The translations under genes were made by a program, and so were the position numbers. Shown one piece after another: positions 7,961 to 14,210 of a stretch of 14,373 nucleotides of DNA. The notes below the pieces were generated by a model. It ran no database searches. It saw nothing but the letters and a program-made list of their open reading frames with translations, and was not told the origin of the DNA. The stretch's first letter is position 1, and every line of letters starts with the position of its first letter. Source of the DNA: Allobosea sp. (GTDB taxonomy: Bacteria > Pseudomonadota > Alphaproteobacteria > Rhizobiales > Beijerinckiaceae); assembly GCA_024231975.1 (NCBI GenBank), contig JAAEQB010000035.1, forward strand, positions 1-14,373, written 5' to 3'.

Positions 7961-8941
7961 TCACTTCGCCATGAAGCCGGCTTCGGTCATCAGCCGGGCA
8001 TGCTTGGCCTCGTCGCCCTTCAGGAAGGTGACGAAGGCCTCGCCGTCGCGGTAGTCGGGGACGAGCGCGTTGCGGGCGAGATACTCCTTCCACTCCGGCG
8101 TCTCGGAGACCTTCTTGAACATCGCGGTGTAGAAGGCCTGCTGGTCCTTGCCGACCTTGCCGGGCATGAACATGCCGCGCAGCATCTGGTAGCTGACATC
8201 GAGCCCCTGCGAAGCGCAGGTCGGGATGTCGGCCCAGGACTGCCCGTCCGCGACCTTCTCGGTATAGGCCATCTTCTGCTCAGCGAAGACGCAGAGCGGG
8301 CGGGTGGCGCCGCCGCGCCAGTTGGCGAGATCCTCGGCCGGATTGTTGGTGTTGGCCTCGACATGCCCGCCCGAGAGCTGGGTCGAGGCCTGGCCGCCGG
8401 AGGTGTAGGGGATATAGGCGAACTTGGTGCCGGCCACCTTCTCCATGGCGAAGACGATCAGGTTGTCCTCGCGCTTGGACGAAGTGCCGCCGATCTTCAG
8501 CGGGGTCGCTGCGCCCTTGGCTGCCGCGACGAAATCGCCGGCGCTCTTGTAGGGCGCCTTGGCGTTGACCCAGAGCAAGAAGGAATCCTGCGCCAGCATC
8601 GCCACCGGCGTGTAGTCGGTCCAGTTCAGCGCCAGCTTGGTCGCCATCGGCGTCATGAAGATGCCGCTCGAGGTGGTGATCAGCTTATGGGGGTCACCAG
8701 CCGATTTCTGGATGTCGAGCATGCCCTCGGCGCCGCCGGCGGCCGGCTTGTTGACGACGATGATCGGCTGGGTGGTGAACTGGTGCTTCTGGATGATGCC
8801 CTGGATCGTGCGCGCCATCTGGTCGGACGCCCCGCCCGCCGAGAAGGGCACCACGATCTCGATCGGTTTCGTCGGTTCCCAGGCAAAGGCCGGCGCGACG
8901 GCGCCGAGCGGCAGGACTGCGGCAAGCCAAGAATGCTTCAT
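7961..8941 (-). CDS. tctC: TTT-family periplasmic substrate-binding receptor (TctC/Bug type)
   Basis: This is the extracytoplasmic receptor of the TTT importer, 326 residues, a standard Bug-family length. Residues 1-20 form a Sec signal peptide (MKHSWLAAVLPLGAVAPAFA, then WEP). The mature start WEPTKPIEIVVPFSAGGASD is the classic first strand and glycine-rich ligand loop, followed by RTIQGIIQK and IIVVNKPAAGGAEGM. Other family elements are YTPVAMLAQDSFLLWVNA and the second-lobe loop YIPYTSGGQASTQLSGGHVE. The ATG has a GGGAGAG site. The gene opens the operon tctC-tctB-tctA-dehydrogenase-propeller, with 205 bp containing hairpin repeats before tctB. A 12-bp motif shared with the aminotransferase promoter lies 61 bp upstream of the start. 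Bug receptors bind diverse carboxylates and amides, so the ligand is not predictable from the sequence. Confidence 0.93.
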   Translation of the reverse strand: MKHSWLAAVLPLGAVAPAFAWEPTKPIEIVVPFSAGGASDQMARTIQGIIQKHQFTTQPIIVVNKPAAGGAEGMLDIQKSAGDPHKLITTSSGIFMTPMATKLALNWTDYTPVAMLAQDSFLLWVNAKAPYKSAGDFVAAAKGAATPLKIGGTSSKREDNLIVFAMEKVAGTKFAYIPYTSGGQASTQLSGGHVEANTNNPAEDLANWRGGATRPLCVFAEQKMAYTEKVADGQSWADIPTCASQGLDVSYQMLRGMFMPGKVGKDQQAFYTAMFKKVSETPEWKEYLARNALVPDYRDGEAFVTFLKGDEAKHARLMTEAGFMAK

Positions 8942-9002
8942 GGTGGCTCTCTCCCTCGAGCGCGCTCTGGTGGCGCTATGGGAGGGAGCCTAAGGCCAAA
9001 AA

Positions 9003-9014
9003 ATTTTGCATTCA
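9003..9014 (-). promoter_or_regulatory. Putative GntR operator upstream of tctC
   Basis: On the minus strand this reads TGAATGCAAAAT, identical over 12 bases to the copy at 9876-9887 upstream of the aminotransferase gene. It lies in an AT-rich patch of an otherwise GC-rich window, 61 bp before the tctC ATG. Its core TTGCATTCAA is an imperfect dyad (TTG...CAA), a layout common for FadR/GntR operators. Assignment to the neighbouring GntR protein is inference. Confidence 0.5.
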
Positions 9015-9072
9015 ATCTAAAAGTTGGAGACTCTCAAACTGACGACCATATTTTCGCCAGCGCCCAATTTTC

Positions 9073-9789
9073 TCACGCGTCCGAGTTCGCACCAGGAGCC
9101 TGCGTTGCCTTCAGCTTGTTACGCAGATGCACGAACAGGATGTCGCTAAGCTCGGAGCCCGCACGCCGGCGCAGGGCATCGAGAATCGCCTCATGCTCGC
9201 GCATCGCCTCGCCCAGCCGGTCGCGATCCTTGGCGAGATTGGCGGAATAGCGCACGCGGCGGATCCGCCCGGCCAGGCCGGCATAGGTCGCGGTCAGCGT
9301 GGCGTTGCCGGCAGCCGCGACGATCAATTGATGGATCGCCTGGTTGCAATGGAAATAGCCATGCATGTCGCGACGCAGATAGAAATGATACATTTCGTGG
9401 TGAATCCGCTCGATTTCAGCGAATTCCGCCTCCGTTATCCGCTCGCAGGCGAGACGTCCCGCCAGCGCCTCCAGCCCGCCCATCACATCGAAAAGCTCGC
9501 GCAGATCGGCAGGACTGAGCTCGCGCACGCGCGCGCCGCGATTGGGCAGGAGCTCGATCAGCCCCTCCGCCGCAAGCACCTTCAGCGCCTCGCGCAGTGG
9601 CGTGCGCGAGATGTTGAAGCGCTCGCACAACGCCCGCTCGGGAACGCGGGCGCCATCCTCGAGATTGCCCTCGACGATGAAATCGCGCAGCGCGACCAGC
9701 AACTCGCCATGCAGCGTCCCGGACGCCCGCGCCGCCTCGGCCGGCTCGCGAGCCCCCCCCTCATGTTCATCCAATGACATCTCGCTCAT
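9073..9789 (-). CDS. GntR-family transcriptional regulator, FCD (FadR-like) subfamily
   Basis: This 238-residue regulator has a winged helix-turn-helix at about residues 25-88. The recognition region is RALCERFNISRTPLREALK (52-70), followed by AAEGLIELLPNRGARV, which is diagnostic for GntR. The C-terminal FCD ligand-binding domain spans about 95-225. It carries H153, H199 (REHEAILDAL) and H221 as likely metal ligands, with N149 where many members have Asp. FCD regulators usually sense organic acids. The gene lies between the tctC operon and the divergent aminotransferase gene, which fits a local regulator of both. Start choice is uncertain: ATG 9789 is used here, but GTG 9795 and ATG 9780 are in frame and none has a strong ribosome-binding site. 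The family call is firm; the effector and targets are inferred. Confidence 0.9.
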   Translation of the reverse strand: MSEMSLDEHEGGAREPAEAARASGTLHGELLVALRDFIVEGNLEDGARVPERALCERFNISRTPLREALKVLAAEGLIELLPNRGARVRELSPADLRELFDVMGGLEALAGRLACERITEAEFAEIERIHHEMYHFYLRRDMHGYFHCNQAIHQLIVAAAGNATLTATYAGLAGRIRRVRYSANLAKDRDRLGEAMREHEAILDALRRRAGSELSDILFVHLRNKLKATQAPGANSDA

Positions 9790-9875
9790 ACTCACTCGCT
9801 AAGCTGCTGCCTGCAGGCTGTCGAGCCCTCGCCTTCCAGAGATGCATCCGACAATGAGGTTGATCTTATCAAAAA

Positions 9876-9887
9876 TGAATGCAAAAT
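9876..9887 (+). promoter_or_regulatory. Putative GntR operator upstream of the aminotransferase gene
   Basis: TGAATGCAAAAT is an exact 12-base match to the tctC-upstream motif, in the same orientation relative to the downstream gene and 49 bp from its ATG. It sits in the AT-rich centre (about 9860-9893) of the 147-bp divergent region, where the promoters of both the aminotransferase and the regulator gene should lie. Clear -35 and -10 boxes could not be assigned. Confidence 0.5.
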
Positions 9888-9936
9888 AAAATCAGACGGC
9901 GGCACCACCGCGCGCCAATGGGAGGATAACAACATC

Positions 9937-11124
9937 ATGCAGGGTCGTCACTTTCTGCACATTCCCGGCCCCAGCCCGATTCCGGACCGCATCCTGCGCG
10001 CCATCGCGATGCCGATCATCGACCATCGCAGCGCCGAATTCGCAGCGCTCGGCAAGGAGGTCCTCGAAGGCAGCAAGGCCGTCTTCAAGACGAAGCAGCC
10101 GGTGGTGATCTATCCCGCCTCCGGCACCGGCGCCTGGGAGGCGGCGATCACCAACACGCTGTCCCCCGGCGATACCGTGCTGATGGCCGAGACCGGCCAC
10201 TTCGCCACGCTGTGGAAGACCATCGCCACGCGCTTCGGCGTCGAGGTCGAGTTCATCCCGGGCGACTGGCGCCGCGGCGCCGATCCGGCTGCGATCGAGG
10301 CCAGGCTCACCGAGGACAAGGCCCGCAAGATCAAGGCGGTGATGGTCGTCCACAACGAGACCTCGACTGGCGCGACCAGCCGCATCGCCGAGATCCGCAA
10401 AGCGATCGACGCCGCCGGCCACCCTGCCCTGTTCATGGTCGACACCATCTCCTCGCTCGCCTCGGTCGACTACCGCCATGACGAGTGGCAGGTCGACGTC
10501 ACCGTCTCCGGCTCGCAGAAGGGGCTGATGCTGCCGCCTGGCCTCAGCTTCAACGCCGTCTCGGAGAAGGCGCTGGCAGCCTCGAAGAGCAACACCCTGC
10601 CGCGTTCCTTCTGGGACTGGCAGGAGATGATCAAGTTCAACGCGACCGGCTTCTTCCCCTATACGCCGGCGACGAACCTGCTCTACGGGCTGAAGGAAGC
10701 GCTCGCCATGCTGCGGGAGGAAGGCCTCGACAACGCCTTTGCCCGCCATCAGCGCCTTGCCAGCGCCTGCCGCGCCGCGGTCAAGGCCTGGGGGCTCGAG
10801 GTGCTCTGCCAGAACCCGGCCGAGCAGTCGCCGGTCCTGACCGGCGTGCTGATGCCACCGAGCCATGATGCCGACCGCTTCCGCAAGATCACGCTGGAGA
10901 AATACAACATCTCGCTCGGCTCCGGCCTCGGCAAGGTCGCCGGCAAGGTCTTCCGCATCGGCCATCTCGGCGAGTGCAACGAGCTCGCTTTGCTCGGCGC
11001 GCTCTCCGGCGTCGAGATGGGCCTGGCGGCTGCGGGCGTGCCCCATCGCAGCGGCGGCGTCGCGGCGGCGATGGCTGAGTTCGAGGGCGCTGAGGCTGGC
11101 AACCAGGCCAAGGCCGTGGCCTGA
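9937..11124 (+). CDS. sgaA: Class V aminotransferase, serine-glyoxylate / alanine-glyoxylate type
   Basis: This 395-residue PLP enzyme moves an amino group from an amino acid, typically serine or alanine, to glyoxylate to give glycine. Visible family features are HIPGPSPIPDRIL (8-20), IDHRSAEFAALG (28-39), ASGTGAWEAA (61-70), HNETSTGATS (139-148), the PLP-ring aspartate in VDTISSLAS (D169), and the Schiff-base lysine K195 in SGSQKGLMLPPG. Near the C terminus are YNISLGSGLGKVAGKVFRIG and HLGECNE, with R340 a likely carboxylate ligand. Length and layout match bacterial SgaA, such as the serine-cycle enzyme of methylotrophs, but no serine-cycle genes are seen here. GGAGG lies 11 bases before the ATG. 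The gene is divergent from the GntR regulator and shares its putative operator with tctC. The exact donor/acceptor pair is not certain; some class V relatives act on other 2-oxo acids. Confidence 0.82.
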   Translation: MQGRHFLHIPGPSPIPDRILRAIAMPIIDHRSAEFAALGKEVLEGSKAVFKTKQPVVIYPASGTGAWEAAITNTLSPGDTVLMAETGHFATLWKTIATRFGVEVEFIPGDWRRGADPAAIEARLTEDKARKIKAVMVVHNETSTGATSRIAEIRKAIDAAGHPALFMVDTISSLASVDYRHDEWQVDVTVSGSQKGLMLPPGLSFNAVSEKALAASKSNTLPRSFWDWQEMIKFNATGFFPYTPATNLLYGLKEALAMLREEGLDNAFARHQRLASACRAAVKAWGLEVLCQNPAEQSPVLTGVLMPPSHDADRFRKITLEKYNISLGSGLGKVAGKVFRIGHLGECNELALLGALSGVEMGLAAAGVPHRSGGVAAAMAEFEGAEAGNQAKAVA

Positions 11125-11130
11125 GCTCAG

Positions 11131-11278
11131 TCCCCTCTCCCCTTGCGGGAGAGGGTTAGGGTGAGGGGTCGCGCGACGCTGATCACTGGCTCAGCGCGAC
11201 CTTCTCAAAAAACCTTCAAGACCTGAGCGACCCCTCATCCGGCGCTTCGCGCCACCTTCCCCCGCAAGGGGAGAAGGG
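11131..11278. repeat. Inverted intergenic repeat element between convergent genes
   Basis: The left end has CCCTCTCCC-CTTGC-GGGAGAGGG (11133-11155), a perfect nine-pair hairpin. The right end carries a related inverted sequence ending CCCCCGCAAGGGGAGAAGG. TGAGGGGTCGC (11162-11172) recurs inverted as GCGACCCCTCA (11227-11237). A small GGCGC-TTC-GCGCC hairpin lies at 11241-11253. Sequences of this kind are common between genes in alphaproteobacteria. It fills most of the 184-bp gap between the convergent aminotransferase and ohrR genes and could act as a two-way transcription stop, although there are no T-runs directly after the stems. Confidence 0.65.
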
Positions 11279-11308
11279 AAGAGCAGTGCGGTCAGACCCT
11301 CCCTACCT

Positions 11309-11791
11309 CTATTCAGCCGCTGCCACCACCTTCGCCCCCTGCCCGCGCGCAGCCTTGAGCAGGTTCTGACGCAGCCTGACCACGGCCTTCTGCACCACCG
11401 GAAAATCCTCGCCGAGCCCGGCCGCCGCCACCAGATTCATCGGCAGCGCCTTCTCGCGCAGCTTACGGCCCTCCGGCGTCAGGCTGACGCGCACCTGGCG
11501 CTCATCAGCCGGGTCGCGCTGACGGCGGACATAGCCGAGCGCTTCGAGCTTTTTCAGGATCGGGGTCAGCGTGTTCGACTCCAGGAACAGCTTCTCGCCG
11601 AGGCTGCCGACGCTCTGATCGTCCTCCTCCCAGAGCGCGATGATCGCGATGTACTGGGTGTAGGTCAGGCCGAGTTCGTCAAGGATCGGCTTGTAGGCGC
11701 GCCCATAGGCCAGATTGGCCGAATAGATCGCAAAGCAGAGGAAATCCGCCAGTCTGGGCACCTTCGGATCGTCGGGAGTCGGAGCGGGCAT
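11309..11791 (-). CDS. ohrR: OhrR-type MarR-family organic-peroxide sensor
   Basis: This is a redox-sensing repressor of the Ohr peroxidase gene. Its 160 residues match MarR/OhrR length. The N-terminal helix LADFLCFAIYSANLAYGRAYKP holds the single sensing cysteine, C19, at the position of Cys15 in B. subtilis OhrR and Cys22 in Xanthomonas; oxidation of this residue by organic hydroperoxides releases DNA. Then come LTYTQYIAIIALWEED, the recognition helix SLGEKLFLESNTLTPILKKL (from residue 82) and the wing RRQRDPADERQVRVSLTPEG. The protein has no other cysteine, which would place it in the one-Cys class that uses a mixed disulfide with a small thiol. It is divergent from ohr across 149 bp with two palindromic operators, so autoregulation is expected. 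The ribosome-binding site before ATG 11791 is weak (GAGG). The identification is strong because of sequence plus context. Confidence 0.93.
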   Translation of the reverse strand: MPAPTPDDPKVPRLADFLCFAIYSANLAYGRAYKPILDELGLTYTQYIAIIALWEEDDQSVGSLGEKLFLESNTLTPILKKLEALGYVRRQRDPADERQVRVSLTPEGRKLREKALPMNLVAAAGLGEDFPVVQKAVVRLRQNLLKAARGQGAKVVAAAE

Positions 11792-11827
11792 GGCCGGGCC
11801 TCATCGTGAGTGCGTCATCGTCACTCC

Positions 11828-11833
11828 AATATA
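11828..11833 (-). promoter_or_regulatory. Possible -10 element of the ohrR promoter
   Basis: On the minus strand this reads TATATT within GATATATATTGG, a good -10 candidate for ohrR. A TTCCGA at 11851-11856, 17 bp upstream, would be a poor -35. Operator 1 (11841-11855) covers this spacer, which fits autorepression. Confidence 0.4.
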
Positions 11834-11840
11834 TATCGCA

Positions 11841-11855
11841 TCCGATTAAATCGGA
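11841..11855. promoter_or_regulatory. OhrR operator 1
   Basis: TCCGATTAAATCGGA is a 15-bp palindrome with six perfectly paired bases on each side. It shares GCATCCGATTARATCGGA with operator 2. It lies between the ohrR -10 candidate and the ohr -35 box, so binding could repress both directions. Confidence 0.85.
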
Positions 11856-11859
11856 AGAG

Positions 11860-11889
11860 TTGACATCGCTTCCGCGCTTCACATATAGA
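11860..11889 (+). promoter_or_regulatory. ohr promoter (-35 TTGACA, -10 TATAGA)
   Basis: TTGACA at 11860-11865 is a consensus -35 box. TATAGA at 11884-11889 is a good -10 box at 18-bp spacing. The two OhrR palindromes flank it: one ends four bases before the -35, and the other starts six bases after the -10, over the expected transcription start. Confidence 0.75.
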
Positions 11890-11895
11890 GACGCA

Positions 11896-11910
11896 TCCGA
11901 TTAGATCGGA
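11896..11910. promoter_or_regulatory. OhrR operator 2
   Basis: TCCGATTAGATCGGA is a second palindrome differing from operator 1 only in its central bases. Centres are 55 bp apart. It covers the probable ohr transcription start, a position expected to block RNA polymerase. Confidence 0.85.
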
Positions 11911-11940
11911 TACGATCTAAATCACGCAAGGAAGCCCGAC

Positions 11941-12357
11941 ATGCCCAGCACCGACAAGGTTCTCTACACCGGCCGCACCCACACCACCGGTGGCCGCGAC
12001 GGCACCGCCCGCAGCTCGGATGGCCGCCTCGCCGTCAACCTGACCTCCCCCGGCGCCCCCGGCGCCGGCACCAATCCCGAGCAGCTCTTCGCGGCCGGCT
12101 GGTCGGCCTGCTTCATCGGCGCGATCGGGCTGGCGGCACGCGAGCGCAAGGTCGCGGTTCCCGCCGAGACCGCAGTCGATGCCGAGGTCGACCTGCGCCA
12201 TGGCGAGCGTGGCTATGTCCTGCAGGCCCGTCTGAATGTCGCCTTGCCGGGGCTGGACCGCGAGACCGCCCGCGCTCTGGTCGATGCCGCACACCAGACC
12301 TGCCCCTACTCCAAGGCGACCCGCGGCAACATCGCGGTCGAGATCAACCTCGTCTGA
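11941..12357 (+). CDS. ohr: Organic hydroperoxide resistance protein Ohr (OsmC/Ohr family)
   Basis: This thiol peroxidase reduces organic and fatty-acid hydroperoxides to alcohols, usually using lipoylated proteins as reductant. The 138 residues match the family length. The peroxidatic cysteine is C57 in AAGWSACFIGAI and the resolving cysteine is C121 in HQTCPYSKATRGNI, both in the Ohr-type sequence context rather than OsmC. The conserved active-site Arg near residue 19 (GGRDGTARS) and Glu47 in TNPEQLFAAG are present. AAGGAAG lies seven bases before the ATG. Upstream are a consensus-like promoter and two OhrR palindromes, and the divergent gene is ohrR, so induction by organic peroxides is expected. 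The gene is intact. Confidence 0.96.
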   Translation: MPSTDKVLYTGRTHTTGGRDGTARSSDGRLAVNLTSPGAPGAGTNPEQLFAAGWSACFIGAIGLAARERKVAVPAETAVDAEVDLRHGERGYVLQARLNVALPGLDRETARALVDAAHQTCPYSKATRGNIAVEINLV

Positions 12358-12433
12358 CTCCATCGGACGGCGCCGCGCGGACATCTCCGCCGGCGCCTCC
12401 CTCCTCGACCATCCCGCACACAAGGTATTCCCT

Positions 12434-13456
12434 ATGGCCAAGACCTCCGAGACCATCGATCCCAGCCGCCGCCTCTTCGTCGGCGCCATGGCCACAGCGA
12501 TCGCCGCGGCCGGGCTCGGCCTCAGCCGGCCGGCGCTGGCGGCGTCGCCTGTATTGTCTTCCTTCGGCCCGCTCAAGCAGATCAACGCCGGCGTGCTCAG
12601 CATCTCCTATGCCGAGCAGGGCCCGGCCGACGGCCCGGCTGTCATCCTGCTGCATGGCTGGCCCTATGACATCCACACCTATGTCGACGTCGCGCCGCAG
12701 CTGGCGGCCAAGGGCTACAGGGTGATCGTGCCGTCCTTGCGCGGCTATGGCGAAACCCGTTTCCTCTCCGCCGATACGCCGCGCAACGGCCAGCAGGGCG
12801 CGCTCGCGGTCGACGTGATCGCGCTGATGGATGCGCTCAAGCTCGACAAGGTCCTGCTGGGCGGCTGCGACTGGGGCGCCCGCACCGCCTGTATCGTCGC
12901 AGCGCTGTGGCCCGAGCGCGTCATGGGCCTGGTCTCGGTCAGCGGCTACCTGATCGGCAGCCAGAAGCTGAACGAGGCGCCGCTGCCACCCAAGGCCGAA
13001 CAGCAATGGTGGTACCAGTTCTATTTCGCCACCGAGCGGGGCGCCGCCGGCTACGCCAGGAACACCCGAGATTTCGCCCGGCTGATCTGGGAGACCGCCT
13101 CCCCGAAGTGGGCGTTCGACGACGCGGTCTTCGCGCGCTCGGCCGCCTCCTTCGACAACCCCGACCATGTCGCGATTTCGATCCATAACTACCGCTGGCG
13201 CCTCGGCCTGGCGCAGGGCGAGGCGCAATTCGACACCCTGGAAGCAAAGCTTGCGAGTTTCCCAGTGATCACCGTGCCGAGCTTCACCCTGGAGGGTGAC
13301 GCCAACGGCGCGCCGCATCCCGATCCGGCCGCTTATGCCAGGAAGTTCTCCGGCTGGTATCGGCACCGGACGCTCGAAGGCGGCATCGGCCACAACCTGC
13401 CGCAAGAGGCTCCGGCCGCCTTCGCCGAGGCGATCATTGCGGTCGATCGCGCCTGA
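12434..13456 (+). CDS. Tat-exported alpha/beta hydrolase, epoxide hydrolase/dehalogenase-like
   Basis: This 340-residue protein begins with a twin-arginine signal, SRRLFVGAM (11-19), then a hydrophobic stretch ending ALAA near residue 37, so it is probably exported folded. The alpha/beta hydrolase core shows the oxyanion motif HGWP (74-77). The nucleophile elbow GGCDWGA puts D146 as nucleophile, as in epoxide hydrolases and haloalkane dehalogenases, not Ser. D289 in LEGDANG is a likely acid residue and H320 in GGIGHNLPQEAP the catalytic histidine. The lid region holds YQFYF (194-198) and tyrosines that could activate an epoxide. The ATG at 12434 is chosen because the Tat motif starts there; the frame is open upstream through ohr without homology. 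It lies 76 bp after ohr in the same direction and may be co-induced. Haloalkane dehalogenase or another hydrolytic activity remains possible. Confidence 0.85.
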   Translation: MAKTSETIDPSRRLFVGAMATAIAAAGLGLSRPALAASPVLSSFGPLKQINAGVLSISYAEQGPADGPAVILLHGWPYDIHTYVDVAPQLAAKGYRVIVPSLRGYGETRFLSADTPRNGQQGALAVDVIALMDALKLDKVLLGGCDWGARTACIVAALWPERVMGLVSVSGYLIGSQKLNEAPLPPKAEQQWWYQFYFATERGAAGYARNTRDFARLIWETASPKWAFDDAVFARSAASFDNPDHVAISIHNYRWRLGLAQGEAQFDTLEAKLASFPVITVPSFTLEGDANGAPHPDPAAYARKFSGWYRHRTLEGGIGHNLPQEAPAAFAEAIIAVDRA

Positions 13457-13465
13457 AACGGCTTT

Positions 13466-13504
13466 CCGGAAATCGCTCGGGACGGTTACCCGAGCGATTT
13501 CCGG
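13466..13504 (+). terminator. Strong 16-bp hairpin after the hydrolase gene
   Basis: CCGGAAATCGCTCGGG (13466-13481) pairs perfectly with 13489-13504 around a seven-base loop, ACGGTTA. It begins nine bases after the hydrolase stop. No T-run follows, so it may end transcription weakly, protect the mRNA 3' end, or be an intergenic repeat. It separates the ohr unit from the cupin gene. Confidence 0.55.
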
Positions 13505-13585
13505 ATGCCGACAAATCTAAGGAAATCCCGAGGGCCGCCTTTACGCCTCCTCCCTTACGATCCTCGCGATTTTAGGGAGGTATTG

Positions 13586-14092
13586 ATGGCCTTGAAGATG
13601 ATGCTCGCCGGCGCGGCCGCCATGATGCTCAGGCAGATTCCGCTGGCCGTACCGGTGGAGCAGACACCGGTGGTGTCGCATGCCCTGGACGACCTGCCGA
13701 TGGAACCGGCCCCGATCGAGCCGTCCTGGATCGTCGCCGGAGAGCCGATGGCTCGTGTCGGCCTGCATTCGCGCAGCGGCGACGACGCCGCCTCGACCGC
13801 GGTCTGGGATTGCACCGCCGGCGAGTTCCGCTGGTTCTTCGACTGGGACGAGACCGTGATGATCCTGGAAGGCGAGGTGCACGTCACCGCGCAGGACGGC
13901 TCGCAGCGGACATTGCGCCAGGGCGACATCGCCTATTTCGCCGGAAAGACCTGGGCGACCTGGCGGATCGACACCTACGTCCGCAAGATCGCCTTCTGCC
14001 GCAAGCGCCTCCCGGCGCCGGTGGTGCTGGCCTACCAGCTGCGCAACATGCTGCGCGGCGACCGCGGCTCGCAGGGCGGCCTCGCCGCTTGA
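13586..14092 (+). CDS. Small cupin-domain protein (DUF861/Cupin_3-like)
   Basis: This 168-residue protein has one cupin fold at about residues 50-138. The core reads TAGEFRWFFDWDETVMILEG (78-97), EVHVTAQDGS, LRQGDIAYFAGKTWATWRI (110-128) and DTYVRKIAFCRK. This is the Cupin_3 pattern found in ureidoglycine aminohydrolase-like and many uncharacterised proteins. The classical metal-binding HxH is not evident; E89 and E96 are present in the strand. Residues 5-22 are weakly hydrophobic (MMLAGAAAMMLRQIPLAV) but lack a convincing cleavage site. The ATG at 13586 follows GGGAGG by five bases; an upstream in-frame ATG (13505) has no ribosome-binding site and abuts a hairpin. A terminator follows 31 bases after the stop, so it is probably monocistronic. 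The specific function is unknown. Confidence 0.8.
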   Translation: MALKMMLAGAAAMMLRQIPLAVPVEQTPVVSHALDDLPMEPAPIEPSWIVAGEPMARVGLHSRSGDDAASTAVWDCTAGEFRWFFDWDETVMILEGEVHVTAQDGSQRTLRQGDIAYFAGKTWATWRIDTYVRKIAFCRKRLPAPVVLAYQLRNMLRGDRGSQGGLAA

Positions 14093-14123
14093 GCGGTTCA
14101 AAGCCTCATTCGCCAGAAGGAGG

Positions 14124-14150
14124 AGCCCGGCCGATCTGGCCGGGCTTTTT
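14124..14150 (+). terminator. Rho-independent terminator of the cupin gene
   Basis: AGCCCGGCC (14124-14132) pairs with GGCCGGGCT (14138-14146) around the loop GATCT. The stem runs directly into five T residues followed by GTTG. This is a textbook intrinsic terminator for plus-strand transcription. Confidence 0.9.
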
Positions 14151-14210
14151 GTTGTGGGGTGGATGCCGGGGCGCCTTGGATTGGTCTCTGGCGCTGGTCT
14201 GCTTCCGTCC

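Noticed and set aside
9860..9892. Sigma-70 style promoter for the aminotransferase (TTGATC with an AT-rich -10)
   Set aside because: The region is AT-rich enough to give several poor -10 matches, and none has both good spacing and a good hexamer, so only the shared motif is reported.
9892..11046. 384-codon minus-strand open frame opposite the aminotransferase gene
   Set aside because: The plus-strand frame carries the full class V aminotransferase motif set including the PLP lysine; the antisense frame has none.
12236..12433. N-terminal extension of the hydrolase frame into ohr
   Set aside because: The extra 66 residues overlap ohr, are low-complexity, and would bury the Tat signal inside the protein. 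The ATG at 12434 places the signal at the N terminus.
12344..13405. 353-codon minus-strand open frame opposite the hydrolase gene
   Set aside because: No domain signal, and it lies opposite a protein with complete alpha/beta hydrolase motifs.
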